From: Bacteroidales bacterium UBA1199
Lineage (GTDB): Bacteria > Bacteroidota > Bacteroidia > Bacteroidales > UBA932
Reading direction: 5' to 3'
NCBI GenBank assembly: GCA_002309795.1
Contig: DBXZ01000063.1
Span: forward strand, 19,097 to 75,731
DNA: 56,635 nucleotides
Shown here: positions 48,986 through 56,635 of the stretch, piece after piece
How positions within the stretch are numbered: the first letter of the stretch is position 1
How the letters are laid out: every line of letters begins with the position of its first letter
Program-made: the position numbers and the translations under genes
Notes under the pieces: generated by a model
Databases searched by the model: none
Seen by the model: only the letters and a program-made list of their open reading frames with translations
What the model was told of the DNA's origin: nothing

Positions 48986-49599
48986 AAACCCTCGAGCGAT
49001 ATTTCCCCGACCTGACTGAGCTGCAACGCGACCGTTTTGCCGCGCTCGAGCCGCTCTACCGCGACTGGAACGCCAAGATCAACGTCATCTCCCGCAAGGA
49101 TATGGACGATTTCTACGAGCATCACGTTCTGCACTCGCTCGCGATTGCCAAGGCCGTCTCTTTCCCCGCCGGCGCCACCGTGCTGGATCTGGGAACGGGC
49201 GGCGGCTTTCCCGGGATTCCGCTGGCCATCCTCTTCCCGGAGGTTCGCTTCACCCTCTGCGATTCGATCGGCAAAAAGGTGAAGGTAGCCACTGCCGTGG
49301 CCGAGTCGCTGGGATTGGAAAACGTTACGACCGTCAACGCCCGCGTGGAGAGCCTGAGAGAACGTTACGATTACATCGTTTCCCGCGCCGTGGCACCCCT
49401 GAGCGACCTGTACGGCTGGGTGAAGGGCCGGTTCTCACGCTCGATGATCTGCCTCAAGGGAGGCGGGGTGGAAGCGGAGGCCGAATCCTGCATCGCCCGG
49501 CACCATCTCTCCGCAAACCGCTTCACCTTCTGTGATATTACGCTATGGTACAAAGAACCTTGGTTCGAAGGGAAAAAGTTGGTGATTCTCTCCCAATAA
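48982..49599 (+). CDS. rsmG: 16S rRNA (guanine527-N7)-methyltransferase RsmG
   Basis: Methylates G527 of 16S rRNA. The 205-residue protein has INVISRKDMDDFYEHHVLHSLA near residues 32-53 and the SAM motif LDLGTGGGFPGIPLAI near 71-86, both family marks, followed by SRAVAPLSDLYGWV. It overlaps the sigma factor gene by four bases. Confidence 0.95.
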   Translation: MKTLERYFPDLTELQRDRFAALEPLYRDWNAKINVISRKDMDDFYEHHVLHSLAIAKAVSFPAGATVLDLGTGGGFPGIPLAILFPEVRFTLCDSIGKKVKVATAVAESLGLENVTTVNARVESLRERYDYIVSRAVAPLSDLYGWVKGRFSRSMICLKGGGVEAEAESCIARHHLSANRFTFCDITLWYKEPWFEGKKLVILSQ

Positions 49600-49600
49600 A

Positions 49601-49631
49601 TTTGCAATTTGCGACAAAAGCATTACCTTTG
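49601..49631 (+). promoter_or_regulatory. Promoter of rpmH
   Basis: -33 TTTG at 49601-49604 and -7 TACCTTTG at 49624-49631, with a 19-bp spacer, the expected arrangement. The predicted start is near 49638, leaving about 25 nt of leader. Confidence 0.85.
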
Positions 49632-49662
49632 CACTCCCTTTGAAAAAAGTAACACAGCATAA

Positions 49663-49815
49663 ATGAAACGTACATTTCAACCTTCACAGCGCAAGAGACG
49701 CAACAAGCACGGCTTCCGCGAGCGCATGTCCACTCCGAACGGACGTCGCGTTCTGGCAGCTCGCCGGCGTCATGGCCGCAAGAAATTGACAGTATCCTCA
49801 GAGGATCTCTGGTAG
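49663..49815 (+). CDS. rpmH: 50S ribosomal protein L34
   Basis: A 50-residue, very basic protein. It begins [20 protein letters not shown] and continues with [20 protein letters not shown], the L34 signature, then a short acidic C-terminal tail [10 protein letters not shown]. It has its own strong promoter and is followed after 18 bases by the PASTA protein. rnpA and dnaA, common neighbours elsewhere, are not here. Confidence 0.96.
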   Translation: MKRTFQPSQRKRRNKHGFRERMSTPNGRRVLAARRRHGRKKLTVSSEDLW

Positions 49816-49833
49816 TATCCTCTGCCACCTCGA

Positions 49834-50649
49834 ATGGCGAATACTTCAAAAAATAGAACGCGTATCTTTTGGTTTTTACGCAATCTTTTATGGGCGATTA
49901 TCCTGATATTCGCCCTTATTTTGCTGACCCAATTCCTTCTGGGAAGGTTCACGCGCCACAACAAAGAGTTCGAGGTTCCTGATTTTTACGGATTGCAGCT
50001 GGACGCAGCCGAGACCGTGGCCCGCGATGCACGCCTGCGGCTTGATGTGACCGATTCGGTCTATGTGAGCCGTCTGGAGCGCGGCGCCGTCTTCTCCCAG
50101 AATCCCGAGGCCGGCAGCCATGTCAAACGCGGCCGCCGCATCCTGATTACCATCAACGCCACCCAGACCCAGCAGGTGGAGATGCCATCGCTGGTCGGGC
50201 TTTCGCTGCGCGCCGCCAAGACCGAAATCCTTGCCAAAGGACTCCGGATGGGCACCCTCTCCTATACCCAGGATATGGCCACCAACAACGTGCTGCAGCA
50301 GCGTCTGGGCAACGACCCTGTGGCGCCGGGCACCAAGGTGGACGTAGGTTCGGCCGTCAATCTGGTGCTGGGTGTCAGTCCCGGTGAAAATGTTACGTAC
50401 ATCCCGCTCCTCTCCGGTTATACGGAGGAAATGGCCCGCGAGATGATCATTGAGAATTCGCTGAACATTGCCGGCGTCTCCTTCGACTCCTCCGTCAAGA
50501 CGCCGGAAGATTCCCTCGCGGCTGTCGTCTACAGCCAGTCTCCCGCCGCAACGGGCGGTACCTTCCCCCGCGGCACCAAGGTCTCCATCTACCTCACGGT
50601 AGACCCCGCCAAAATCGCTGCCCTGCAGCAGGAAGCCGGAGCCCTCTAA
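49834..50649 (+). CDS. Membrane-anchored protein with three PASTA domains
   Basis: A 271-residue bitopic protein: a short cytoplasmic tail, one membrane segment (about 13-35), then three PASTA domains at about 45-112, 113-185 and 186-260 (VPDFYGLQLDAAETVARDAR; MPSLVGLSLRAAKTEIL; IPLLSGYTEEMAREMII). PASTA domains bind uncrosslinked peptidoglycan or lipid II in kinases and PBPs, but there is no kinase domain here. The stop codon overlaps the rluD start (TAATG). Confidence 0.88.
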   Translation: MANTSKNRTRIFWFLRNLLWAIILIFALILLTQFLLGRFTRHNKEFEVPDFYGLQLDAAETVARDARLRLDVTDSVYVSRLERGAVFSQNPEAGSHVKRGRRILITINATQTQQVEMPSLVGLSLRAAKTEILAKGLRMGTLSYTQDMATNNVLQQRLGNDPVAPGTKVDVGSAVNLVLGVSPGENVTYIPLLSGYTEEMAREMIIENSLNIAGVSFDSSVKTPEDSLAAVVYSQSPAATGGTFPRGTKVSIYLTVDPAKIAALQQEAGAL

Positions 50650-51704
50650 TGGACGCCGAAACCCTCCTTACCGTCGAAGACGAGGAGCAGGAGCTCTTCG
50701 AGCATTTCCGCTTTGAGGTAGACCGCGGGCAGGAACCGGTGCGCATTGACAAGTTCCTGTCGCTTCATATGGCGCAGACTTCCCGTCACCGTATCCAACT
50801 GGCTATCGACGCCGGCTATGTGCGGGTAGGGGATCGCGTGGTCAAGGCCAACTATAAGGTCCGGCCGCTGGACACGATCACCATCATGATGCCCTTCGAG
50901 CGCCGCGGCTTCGAGGTGGTTCCGGAGAATATTCCGCTCGATATCGTCTATGAAGACGACGACCTGCTGGTGGTGAACAAGCCCGCAGGCCTCGTCGTAC
51001 ATCCCGGTCACGGCCATTTCACCGGCACGCTGGTCAACGCGCTGGCCTTCCATCTCGGGATTAAGCCCGGCGACGCGGACGACGAACGCATGGGCGTGCT
51101 GGTGCACCGTATCGACAAAGATACCTCCGGGCTGCTGGTCGTAGCCAAGAACGATGCCGCCCAGATGCATCTGGCCAGGCAGTTCTTCGAGCACACCATT
51201 ACCCGCCGCTACGTGGCGCTGGTCTGGGGCAATGTTGTGGACGATGAAGGCACTGTCAGCGGCAATATAGGCCGCGACCCCAACGACCGCCTGCGTTTCA
51301 AGGTTTTCCCGGAAGACGGCCCCGGAAAATGGGCTGTCACGCACTATCGTGTGCTGGAGCGGTTCGGCTACGTGACGCTGGTGGAATGCCGGCTGGAAAC
51401 GGGCCGCACGCACCAGATCCGCGTGCACATGAATTCGATCGGTCATCCGCTTTTCAACGATTCGCTCTACGGCGGCGACCGCATTCTCAAAGGGGCGCTC
51501 TACACCAAGTATAAACAGTTTATAGACAACTGTTTCGCGCTGCTGCCCCGCCAGGCCCTGCATGCACAGGTGCTGGGTTTCGTCCATCCCGCCACGGGCC
51601 GCGAGCTCTACTTCGAATCGCCCATTCCCGCGGACATGGCCGCCCTCCTCGAAAAGTGGCGCCGCTACGTCAACGTCCGCGACCTCCCGGAAGAAGATTT
51701 ATAG
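50649..51704 (+). CDS. rluD: 23S rRNA pseudouridine synthase, RluD family
   Basis: A 351-residue enzyme. An S4 RNA-binding domain (about 28-90) precedes the catalytic domain, with the catalytic aspartate in HRIDKDTSGLLVVAK near residue 154. VNKPAGLVVHPGHGH and ETGRTHQIRVHM are RluA/C/D-family motifs. RluD is the most likely member from length and S4 domain, but RluC cannot be excluded. It overlaps the PASTA gene by one base. Its end overlaps the EamA gene end by six bases, tail to tail. Confidence 0.9.
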   Translation: MDAETLLTVEDEEQELFEHFRFEVDRGQEPVRIDKFLSLHMAQTSRHRIQLAIDAGYVRVGDRVVKANYKVRPLDTITIMMPFERRGFEVVPENIPLDIVYEDDDLLVVNKPAGLVVHPGHGHFTGTLVNALAFHLGIKPGDADDERMGVLVHRIDKDTSGLLVVAKNDAAQMHLARQFFEHTITRRYVALVWGNVVDDEGTVSGNIGRDPNDRLRFKVFPEDGPGKWAVTHYRVLERFGYVTLVECRLETGRTHQIRVHMNSIGHPLFNDSLYGGDRILKGALYTKYKQFIDNCFALLPRQALHAQVLGFVHPATGRELYFESPIPADMAALLEKWRRYVNVRDLPEEDL

Positions 51705-52655
51705 CAGGAAGAACAAGGCGGCGCCGGCGACGGCGATGGTGGCGCCGAGGATTTCGCGGAAGGAGATCTTCTGGCGGTGGATCAGTGCGTAGGGCGGGAT
51801 GATCATGACGGGTGTGAGGGCCATCAGGGTGGAGGCGATGCCTGCGGGGGCGTACTGGACTGCCATCAGCGAAAGCGAGACTCCGATGAAAGGACCGAAC
51901 AGGGTGGTGAGGCCGGTGCAGACCATACCTTTTCGGTCGTGCATGGCGCGGCGGATCTGGGGCATCTCCCGGCGCAGGGCCAGAATCAGCCAGAACCCGA
52001 AGAGTCCGGCAATCGCGCGGATGAAGGTACCTGCGAAAGGCATTGCCCAGGCCGCCTGCTGCACGGCGTCGCCGGCGGTATCGGCAACCGCTGCGAGCGA
52101 AGTTTCATAGTGCGTCAGGCCTACCTTGCTGAGTACCAAGCCCAGACCCTGGCCGACTCCGGCGCCGATTCCGAAGAGAACCCCCTTCAGCGGCAGGCGG
52201 AGCGTCAGTTTGTGCGAATCGCGGTTGCGCGCCAGAATGGTGATGCCGATACCGGTCAGGGTGACCGCCATGGCCAGCCACGAGCGCCAGGACATGCTTT
52301 CGCCCAGCATCAGCCAGCCCGCGATTCCGGCGGCCGGCGGGGCCAGCGTCATGAAGAGCTGTCCGAAACGGCTCCCGAATACCATATAGGAATTGAAGAG
52401 GCAGTAGTCGCCGAAGGTGTAGCCCACGACGCCGGAGAGCAGCAGCCAAAGCCAGGTCTTGCCGTCGGCGTAAACAGGCCAGGGCACGCCGCAGACCACC
52501 CAGAGAAATCCTCCGAGCAGCACCAGCGAGAGCGCCATGCGGAAGAAGTTGAGGGGCAGGGCTCCGATCCGGTGGCTGGCCGTATCGGCAAAAAGAGCCG
52601 TCGCCGTCCAGGAGACGGCAACGGTCAACGATAGAATCTCACCCAGGTATTGCAT
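51699..52655 (-). CDS. EamA/DMT family transporter
   Basis: A 318-residue membrane protein with ten hydrophobic segments in two EamA repeats (about 4-140 and 160-318), typical of drug/metabolite exporters of the RhaT/YdcZ-like superfamily. The motif APPAAGIAGWLMLGESMSW in repeat one and ALTPVMIIPPYALIHRQKIS in repeat two are the usual helix 4-5 region. The substrate is unknown. The start is only three bases after the stop of the outer-membrane protein gene, so the two are probably co-transcribed. Confidence 0.87.
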   Translation of the reverse strand: MQYLGEILSLTVAVSWTATALFADTASHRIGALPLNFFRMALSLVLLGGFLWVVCGVPWPVYADGKTWLWLLLSGVVGYTFGDYCLFNSYMVFGSRFGQLFMTLAPPAAGIAGWLMLGESMSWRSWLAMAVTLTGIGITILARNRDSHKLTLRLPLKGVLFGIGAGVGQGLGLVLSKVGLTHYETSLAAVADTAGDAVQQAAWAMPFAGTFIRAIAGLFGFWLILALRREMPQIRRAMHDRKGMVCTGLTTLFGPFIGVSLSLMAVQYAPAGIASTLMALTPVMIIPPYALIHRQKISFREILGATIAVAGAALFFLL

Positions 52656-52658
52656 CGA

Positions 52659-55553
52659 TTACCTTCTGCCAGGACCGCCGGGACGGGGTCCGCGACCCGG
52701 ACCGCGACCGCCCATCATCCGCTGCATGGGACTGCCGTTCTCGCCGAACTTGCCGAACCGCCAGGTGAATGACACCACGAAGTAACGGCCGAGCGTGTTG
52801 TTCATCGTATCCAGCACGTAGTTGTCGGCGGAGGTGCGCATCACGTTGCGCGACTGGTTCAGGATGTCGTACATCTTGACGGCCACCGTGGCCTGGTTCC
52901 TCAGGACCTGCTTGCTGACCTCTGCGTTCCAAACCGTCATGGGTTTGTTGAACTGGGCGGAATAGCCGCTGTAGAAGGTATAGCGCAGATCTGTCTGGAA
53001 GTTGATGATGTCCGGAATGTTGGCAATCACGCGGCTCTCGATGCCGTTGGTCCAGGCTGCCGCCACGTTCTGGGTGGTGATGCTGTACCAGGACTGCGAC
53101 CAGCGGACGCTGCCGCCGACCGACGCCTCGAAGATATCGTCGCGGTAAACCAGACGGAGCGTCTCGCCGATTCCGGCGGACGTATAGCGGTTTTCGGTAT
53201 AATTGTCACGGTTCTGGTAGGAGGTGGCGATGGTCGGGTCGATCACGTCCTTGCCCACGAGGTTCACGCCGCGGTTGGTGTTGGCCATCGTGAAAGACGA
53301 GACGGAGAACTTGCTCTTGGCAATCGGCGCGTTGGCCATCATGAAGATGCGGCCGCTGAGGGCGCCTTTCTCGTTGTTCATGGGGATGGTGTACTGCACG
53401 CCGTCCGAACCGTAGTAAGCCGCGTTGACAATGTTGTTGGTCGTATAGGTTCCGTTGAGGAACATGTTGAGCGACGCGAAGGTCTCCATGTCGGTCAGGC
53501 TGTACTCGGAGAAGAAGTTGTGCGAGAACGACGGGGTCAGGTTCGGATTACCGAGCCGGACCTGCTGGGGATTGGAGTTGTCCGGAACCGGCTGGAGCTG
53601 CGACACGCTCGGCTGCTGGGTGCGGCCGCGGTAGTTGATGCGCAGCGTATGGTTGTCGGAGAAATTGAGGTCGATCCGCGCGTTCGGCGCCCAGTTGTAG
53701 ACGGTCCGGTCGAACGGGGTGAGGTCGGTATAGCCGATCTTGGTATTGCTGATGGTCCGCGAAGGGATGAACTCCGCGCCGACCGTGACATTGTATTTCT
53801 CTTCCTGCTTCTTGAAACTGAGGCCCACCCGCTGGTTGATGGACTTGTTGACCACCGTGCTGGAGTAATCCTCGTTGAAGATGGTATAATCACCGGCTGC
53901 ATCGGCGTTGTAGGTGTCTTTCACAGACCGGTTCCAGTTGTAGCTGTAGCGGTAATTGGCCTCCATGAAGAAGTTGCCTCCCAGGGGCTCCGTGTAGGTT
54001 GCGCGGGTGTCGATGCGGGCCGAATTGGATGCCTGGTTGAAGGTCTGGTCCACGACGTTGGAACTCGTGACCACTTCGTCGGTATAGGCGTTGGTCTGGG
54101 ACTGGTTGTATCCGTCCAGGGTGGTGTTCGAGAAATTGTAGTTGGCCATCACCGAAATGGTGCGGCCTGCCGTGCTGCCGATCCGCTGGCGCCAGAGCAG
54201 ACGGCCGCCGGCGCTCTTGTTGGTGTTGTCACCCACCGAGAGCGAGGAACCGTCGTTGACCTTGGCCAGTTTGGTGCCGTCGTAAGAGGTGGTCGAATAG
54301 TCGGTCTTTTCGGAATAATCGCCCCAGCCGTAGTTGAACGACGGCATGAAGAGGATGGAGGTCTGCTTCGAGAGCTTCCAGTCCACGCGGGCGCCGGCCC
54401 GGTGGCCGTACGTGTCGGTGAGGTTGATGGATTCGTTCTTGCTGTTCAGCGAGGTACCGTCCTCCTTGAAGACCGTCTTGTCGGTGGCCTCCTCCACAGC
54501 CCGCAGGTTGGCGAAGAAGAAATAGTTGCCGTTCAGCTCGGATTTGTCTTCAAAACTCTTGGTGCCGTTGACACCCAGCATATAGGAGGTGGAGATGCCG
54601 TTGTTGCCGCCGCGCATTCCGCCGCCGCGCATACCGCCCATCGCGTCGCCCGTGATGTCGCTGAAACCGCGGTTGTTGGTGTTGTTGGCGTTACCGATCA
54701 CCACCACCTGGTCGCTGTCGGTGAACTTGGCCAGCATGCCGCCGCCCTGGAAACGGATGTCGTTGTCGATGGGATTGCCGTCGGCATCCTTGCCGCGCAG
54801 GTCCGTACCCACACCGCCGGTCAGGTTGCCCATCCAGCCGTTCATCATGCCCTGCTTGATGCTCAGGTCGAGCACCGTCTCTTCCTCGCCGTCGTCAATG
54901 CCGGTGAATTCGGCCTGTTCGGACTTCTTGTTCACCACGCGCACCTTGTTGACAATCTTGGCCGGCAGGTTCTTGGTGGCGAGTTTCGGGTCGTCCAGGA
55001 AGAAGGTCTTGCCGTCGATATAGACTTTGGAGATGGTCTTGCCGTTGGAGGTGATGGAACCGTCGGAACTGACCTCGATGCCGGGCAGGCGTTTGAGCAG
55101 GTCCTCCAGCACGTCGCTGTCGGAGGTCTTCATGATGGAGACGTTGTGCTCGATGGTGTCTTTCTTGACCGTGATGGGATTGCCGATATCGGAAACCACG
55201 GCCTCGGCCAGCTGGTTGATGTCGGGAATCAGCTTGCGGACGCCCAGATCGGTGTTTTTCTTGACCTCGATGGTCTCTTCAAAGGTTTCGTAACCCAGCA
55301 GGATGCCCTTGATGGTGTACTTGCCTGCGGCGACGCCCGTCAGGGTGGCGCGGCCGTCGTCGTCGGTCTGCGAGAACTTCTCGACGCTTTGGCTGCCGGC
55401 GCGCGAGATGGCCACGGCTACGCCGGCCACCTTCTCGTCATTGGAGGCATCCGTAAATTGTATTTTGATTGAAAAATCCTGGGCGTTCAGTGTGAAAGAT
55501 CCCAGCAGGGTCACCAGTGCGACTGCCAGGTTGCGGAGAGAGCGACGGTTCAT
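52659..55553 (-). CDS. Outer-membrane beta-barrel receptor-like protein with Gly/Arg-rich tail
   Basis: A 964-residue protein with a signal peptide (1-24, ending LNAQ), an N-terminal Ig-like beta domain (about 28-92), a plug-like region (about 105-210, VLEDLLKRLPGIEVSSDGSI) and a barrel. The plug is followed by a Gly/Met/Arg run (MGGMRGGGMRGGNNG) near 310-325. The barrel ends VSFTWRFGKFG, after which a 28-residue tail rich in Gly, Arg and Pro (GGRGPGRGPRPGGPG) follows, so the last residue is not aromatic. There is no SusD partner. It is related in layout to the receptor at 32209. The ligand is unknown. Confidence 0.85.
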   Translation of the reverse strand: MNRRSLRNLAVALVTLLGSFTLNAQDFSIKIQFTDASNDEKVAGVAVAISRAGSQSVEKFSQTDDDGRATLTGVAAGKYTIKGILLGYETFEETIEVKKNTDLGVRKLIPDINQLAEAVVSDIGNPITVKKDTIEHNVSIMKTSDSDVLEDLLKRLPGIEVSSDGSITSNGKTISKVYIDGKTFFLDDPKLATKNLPAKIVNKVRVVNKKSEQAEFTGIDDGEEETVLDLSIKQGMMNGWMGNLTGGVGTDLRGKDADGNPIDNDIRFQGGGMLAKFTDSDQVVVIGNANNTNNRGFSDITGDAMGGMRGGGMRGGNNGISTSYMLGVNGTKSFEDKSELNGNYFFFANLRAVEEATDKTVFKEDGTSLNSKNESINLTDTYGHRAGARVDWKLSKQTSILFMPSFNYGWGDYSEKTDYSTTSYDGTKLAKVNDGSSLSVGDNTNKSAGGRLLWRQRIGSTAGRTISVMANYNFSNTTLDGYNQSQTNAYTDEVVTSSNVVDQTFNQASNSARIDTRATYTEPLGGNFFMEANYRYSYNWNRSVKDTYNADAAGDYTIFNEDYSSTVVNKSINQRVGLSFKKQEEKYNVTVGAEFIPSRTISNTKIGYTDLTPFDRTVYNWAPNARIDLNFSDNHTLRINYRGRTQQPSVSQLQPVPDNSNPQQVRLGNPNLTPSFSHNFFSEYSLTDMETFASLNMFLNGTYTTNNIVNAAYYGSDGVQYTIPMNNEKGALSGRIFMMANAPIAKSKFSVSSFTMANTNRGVNLVGKDVIDPTIATSYQNRDNYTENRYTSAGIGETLRLVYRDDIFEASVGGSVRWSQSWYSITTQNVAAAWTNGIESRVIANIPDIINFQTDLRYTFYSGYSAQFNKPMTVWNAEVSKQVLRNQATVAVKMYDILNQSRNVMRTSADNYVLDTMNNTLGRYFVVSFTWRFGKFGENGSPMQRMMGGRGPGRGPRPGGPGRR

Positions 55554-55616
55554 ATCTTGTAGAATACCATTTTTATTATTAAGGTCGCTTCGTTAGACAA
55601 AGAATTATGCCAAAAG

Positions 55617-56210
55617 TTAAATTTTTCGGGTATTTTTTTTCGTGCCGCCTGCAATTCTGTCCGGATGAGACTCCACGAAGGCTTTCCACGAAGTGGAAGC
55701 GGTGGAATCCGTGACCGGATTGGAGAGCTGGTAGAAGTGGCACATGGCGATGGCCAGGGCGTCGGAGGCATCCAGGAACCGGTTCTCCATCTCGATGCCG
55801 AGCGTCTTGCCCAATACGCTCTGTACCTGCTCTTTGGAAGCGGCTCCGTTGCCCGTGACGGCCATCTTGGCCTTGCGCGGTTCGTATTCGAACACCGGGA
55901 TCTGCCGGTGCAGCGCCGCGGCGATGGCGGCACCCTGCGCGCGCCCGAGCTTCAGCATGGACTGCACGTTCTTGCCGAAGAACGGCGCCTCGATTGCCAG
56001 GTCGTCCGGGCTGTAACGCTCGATCAGCGCACCGACCTCATTGAAAATGCGGGCCAGTTTGGTGAAGTGATTCTTCTCCTTGCGGAGATCCAGCACGCCC
56101 ATATCCACGTAGTGGGCCTTTTTGCGGTCCACCAGCAGCACCCCGTACCCCAGAATCGAGGTACCCGGGTCGATGCCCAGGATAATCCGTTGCGGCGTCC
56201 CGGTCTCCAT
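55617..56210 (-). CDS. ruvC: Holliday junction resolvase RuvC
   Basis: A crossover junction endonuclease acting with RuvAB. The 197-residue protein has the first catalytic aspartate in ILGIDPGTSILGYG near residue 14, the catalytic glutamate in LAIEAPFFGKN near 74, and the C-terminal acidic pair in FLDASDALAIAMCH near 145-155. A C-terminal extension of about 30 residues is rich in Ser, Thr and Lys. It starts directly after the serS stop codon, so the two are coupled. Confidence 0.95.
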   Translation of the reverse strand: METGTPQRIILGIDPGTSILGYGVLLVDRKKAHYVDMGVLDLRKEKNHFTKLARIFNEVGALIERYSPDDLAIEAPFFGKNVQSMLKLGRAQGAAIAAALHRQIPVFEYEPRKAKMAVTGNGAASKEQVQSVLGKTLGIEMENRFLDASDALAIAMCHFYQLSNPVTDSTASTSWKAFVESHPDRIAGGTKKNTRKI

Positions 56211-56635
56211 CTATCCGATGATGTCGAATCCGGTGTAGGGACGCAGCACCTCGGGGACGACGATCTTGCCTTCCGGGGTCTGGTAGTTCTCGATGATGGC
56301 CGCCAGGATGCGCGGGAGCGCGAGCGAGCTGCCGTTCAGCGTGTGGGCCAGCTGCATCTTGCCGTTCTCGTCTTTGTAGCGCAGATGCAGGCGGTTGGCC
56401 TGGTACGATTCGAAGTTGGAGACGGAACTCACCTCGAGCCAGCGTTTCTGTGCTGCGGAGAAGACCTCGAAGTCGTAGGTGATGGCGGAGGTGAAACTCA
56501 TGTCGCCGCCGCAGAGACGCAGGATGCGATAGGGGAGTCCGAGCGCCTTGACGATCGACTCCACGTGGGCCACCATCTCGTCGAGCGCCTTGTAGGAGTT
56601 TTCCGGCTCCTCGATGCGCACGATCTCCACCTTGT
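56211..56635 (-). CDS. serS: Seryl-tRNA synthetase, C-terminal part (5' end outside window)
   Basis: Charges tRNA-Ser. About 140 C-terminal residues are visible and the frame continues past the window edge; there is no start here (the first in-frame candidate is only an internal GTG). Class II motifs are present: KVEIVRIEEPENSY, CGGDMSFTSAITYDFEVF (motif 2 region), and SSVSNFESYQANRLHLRY with NGSSLALPRILAAIIENYQ (motif 3). The stop is adjacent to the ruvC ATG. Confidence 0.94.
   Translation of the reverse strand, partial: KVEIVRIEEPENSYKALDEMVAHVESIVKALGLPYRILRLCGGDMSFTSAITYDFEVFSAAQKRWLEVSSVSNFESYQANRLHLRYKDENGKMQLAHTLNGSSLALPRILAAIIENYQTPEGKIVVPEVLRPYTGFDIIG

Overview
The window is a gene-dense, GC-rich stretch of a Bacteroidota chromosome, most likely order Bacteroidales. 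Three things point there. Many genes are preceded by the TAnnTTTG -7 box used by the primary sigma factor of this phylum, and almost none by a Shine-Dalgarno sequence. Two outer-membrane proteins combine a carboxypeptidase-regulatory-like domain, a plug and a barrel. The gene orders (dcw cluster, ileS-dksA-lspA, PASTA-rluD) fit the phylum as I know it.

Positions 1-10,975 hold the division and cell wall (dcw) cluster on the minus strand, transcribed mraZ-rsmH-ftsL-ftsI-murE-mraY-murD-ftsW-murG-murC (murC is cut by the window edge). Upstream of mraZ lie four TGGAA repeats at exact 10-bp period, a likely MraZ operator, and then two DnaA-box-like sequences. Plus-strand housekeeping genes follow (xseA, xseB, ribF, ysxC, prs, nadE), then lptB and dnaX on the minus strand, and an O-methyltransferase, greA, a HIT protein and a TlpA-like lipoprotein without its redox cysteines.

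The most interesting part is 21,834-27,045 on the minus strand: a small membrane protein, an ABC exporter with a C39 double-glycine peptidase, two tiny secreted-peptide precursors, a TolC-type outer-membrane protein and a periplasmic adaptor, packed as one operon. Both precursors have a 24-residue leader ending in Gly-Gly, and both predicted mature peptides (39 and 33 residues) are cationic, hydrophobic, cysteine-free and carry a GxxxG motif. This looks like a two-peptide (class IIb-like) bacteriocin with its own three-part export route through both membranes of a Gram-negative cell. I see no modification enzyme. The immunity gene is unknown; the 51-residue membrane protein is one candidate.

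The rest is ileS-dksA-lspA, tRNA-Ser, then two non-coding blocks (31,888-32,180 and 35,641-35,892) full of perfect hairpins. These blocks flank a divergent outer-membrane receptor/patatin pair and look like a small family of repeated palindromic elements, with a possible remnant of a DNA-binding gene. After them come a phosphodiester glycosidase lipoprotein, an Ntn hydrolase, nth-ftsE, a large TPR protein with a partner outer-membrane barrel, tpiA, tRNA-Leu, a small lipoprotein, polA (proofreading motif lost), an ECF sigma factor, rsmG, rpmH, a PASTA protein, rluD, an EamA transporter, a second outer-membrane receptor, ruvC and the 3' part of serS. I see no CRISPR array, intact insertion sequence, prophage or rRNA operon.
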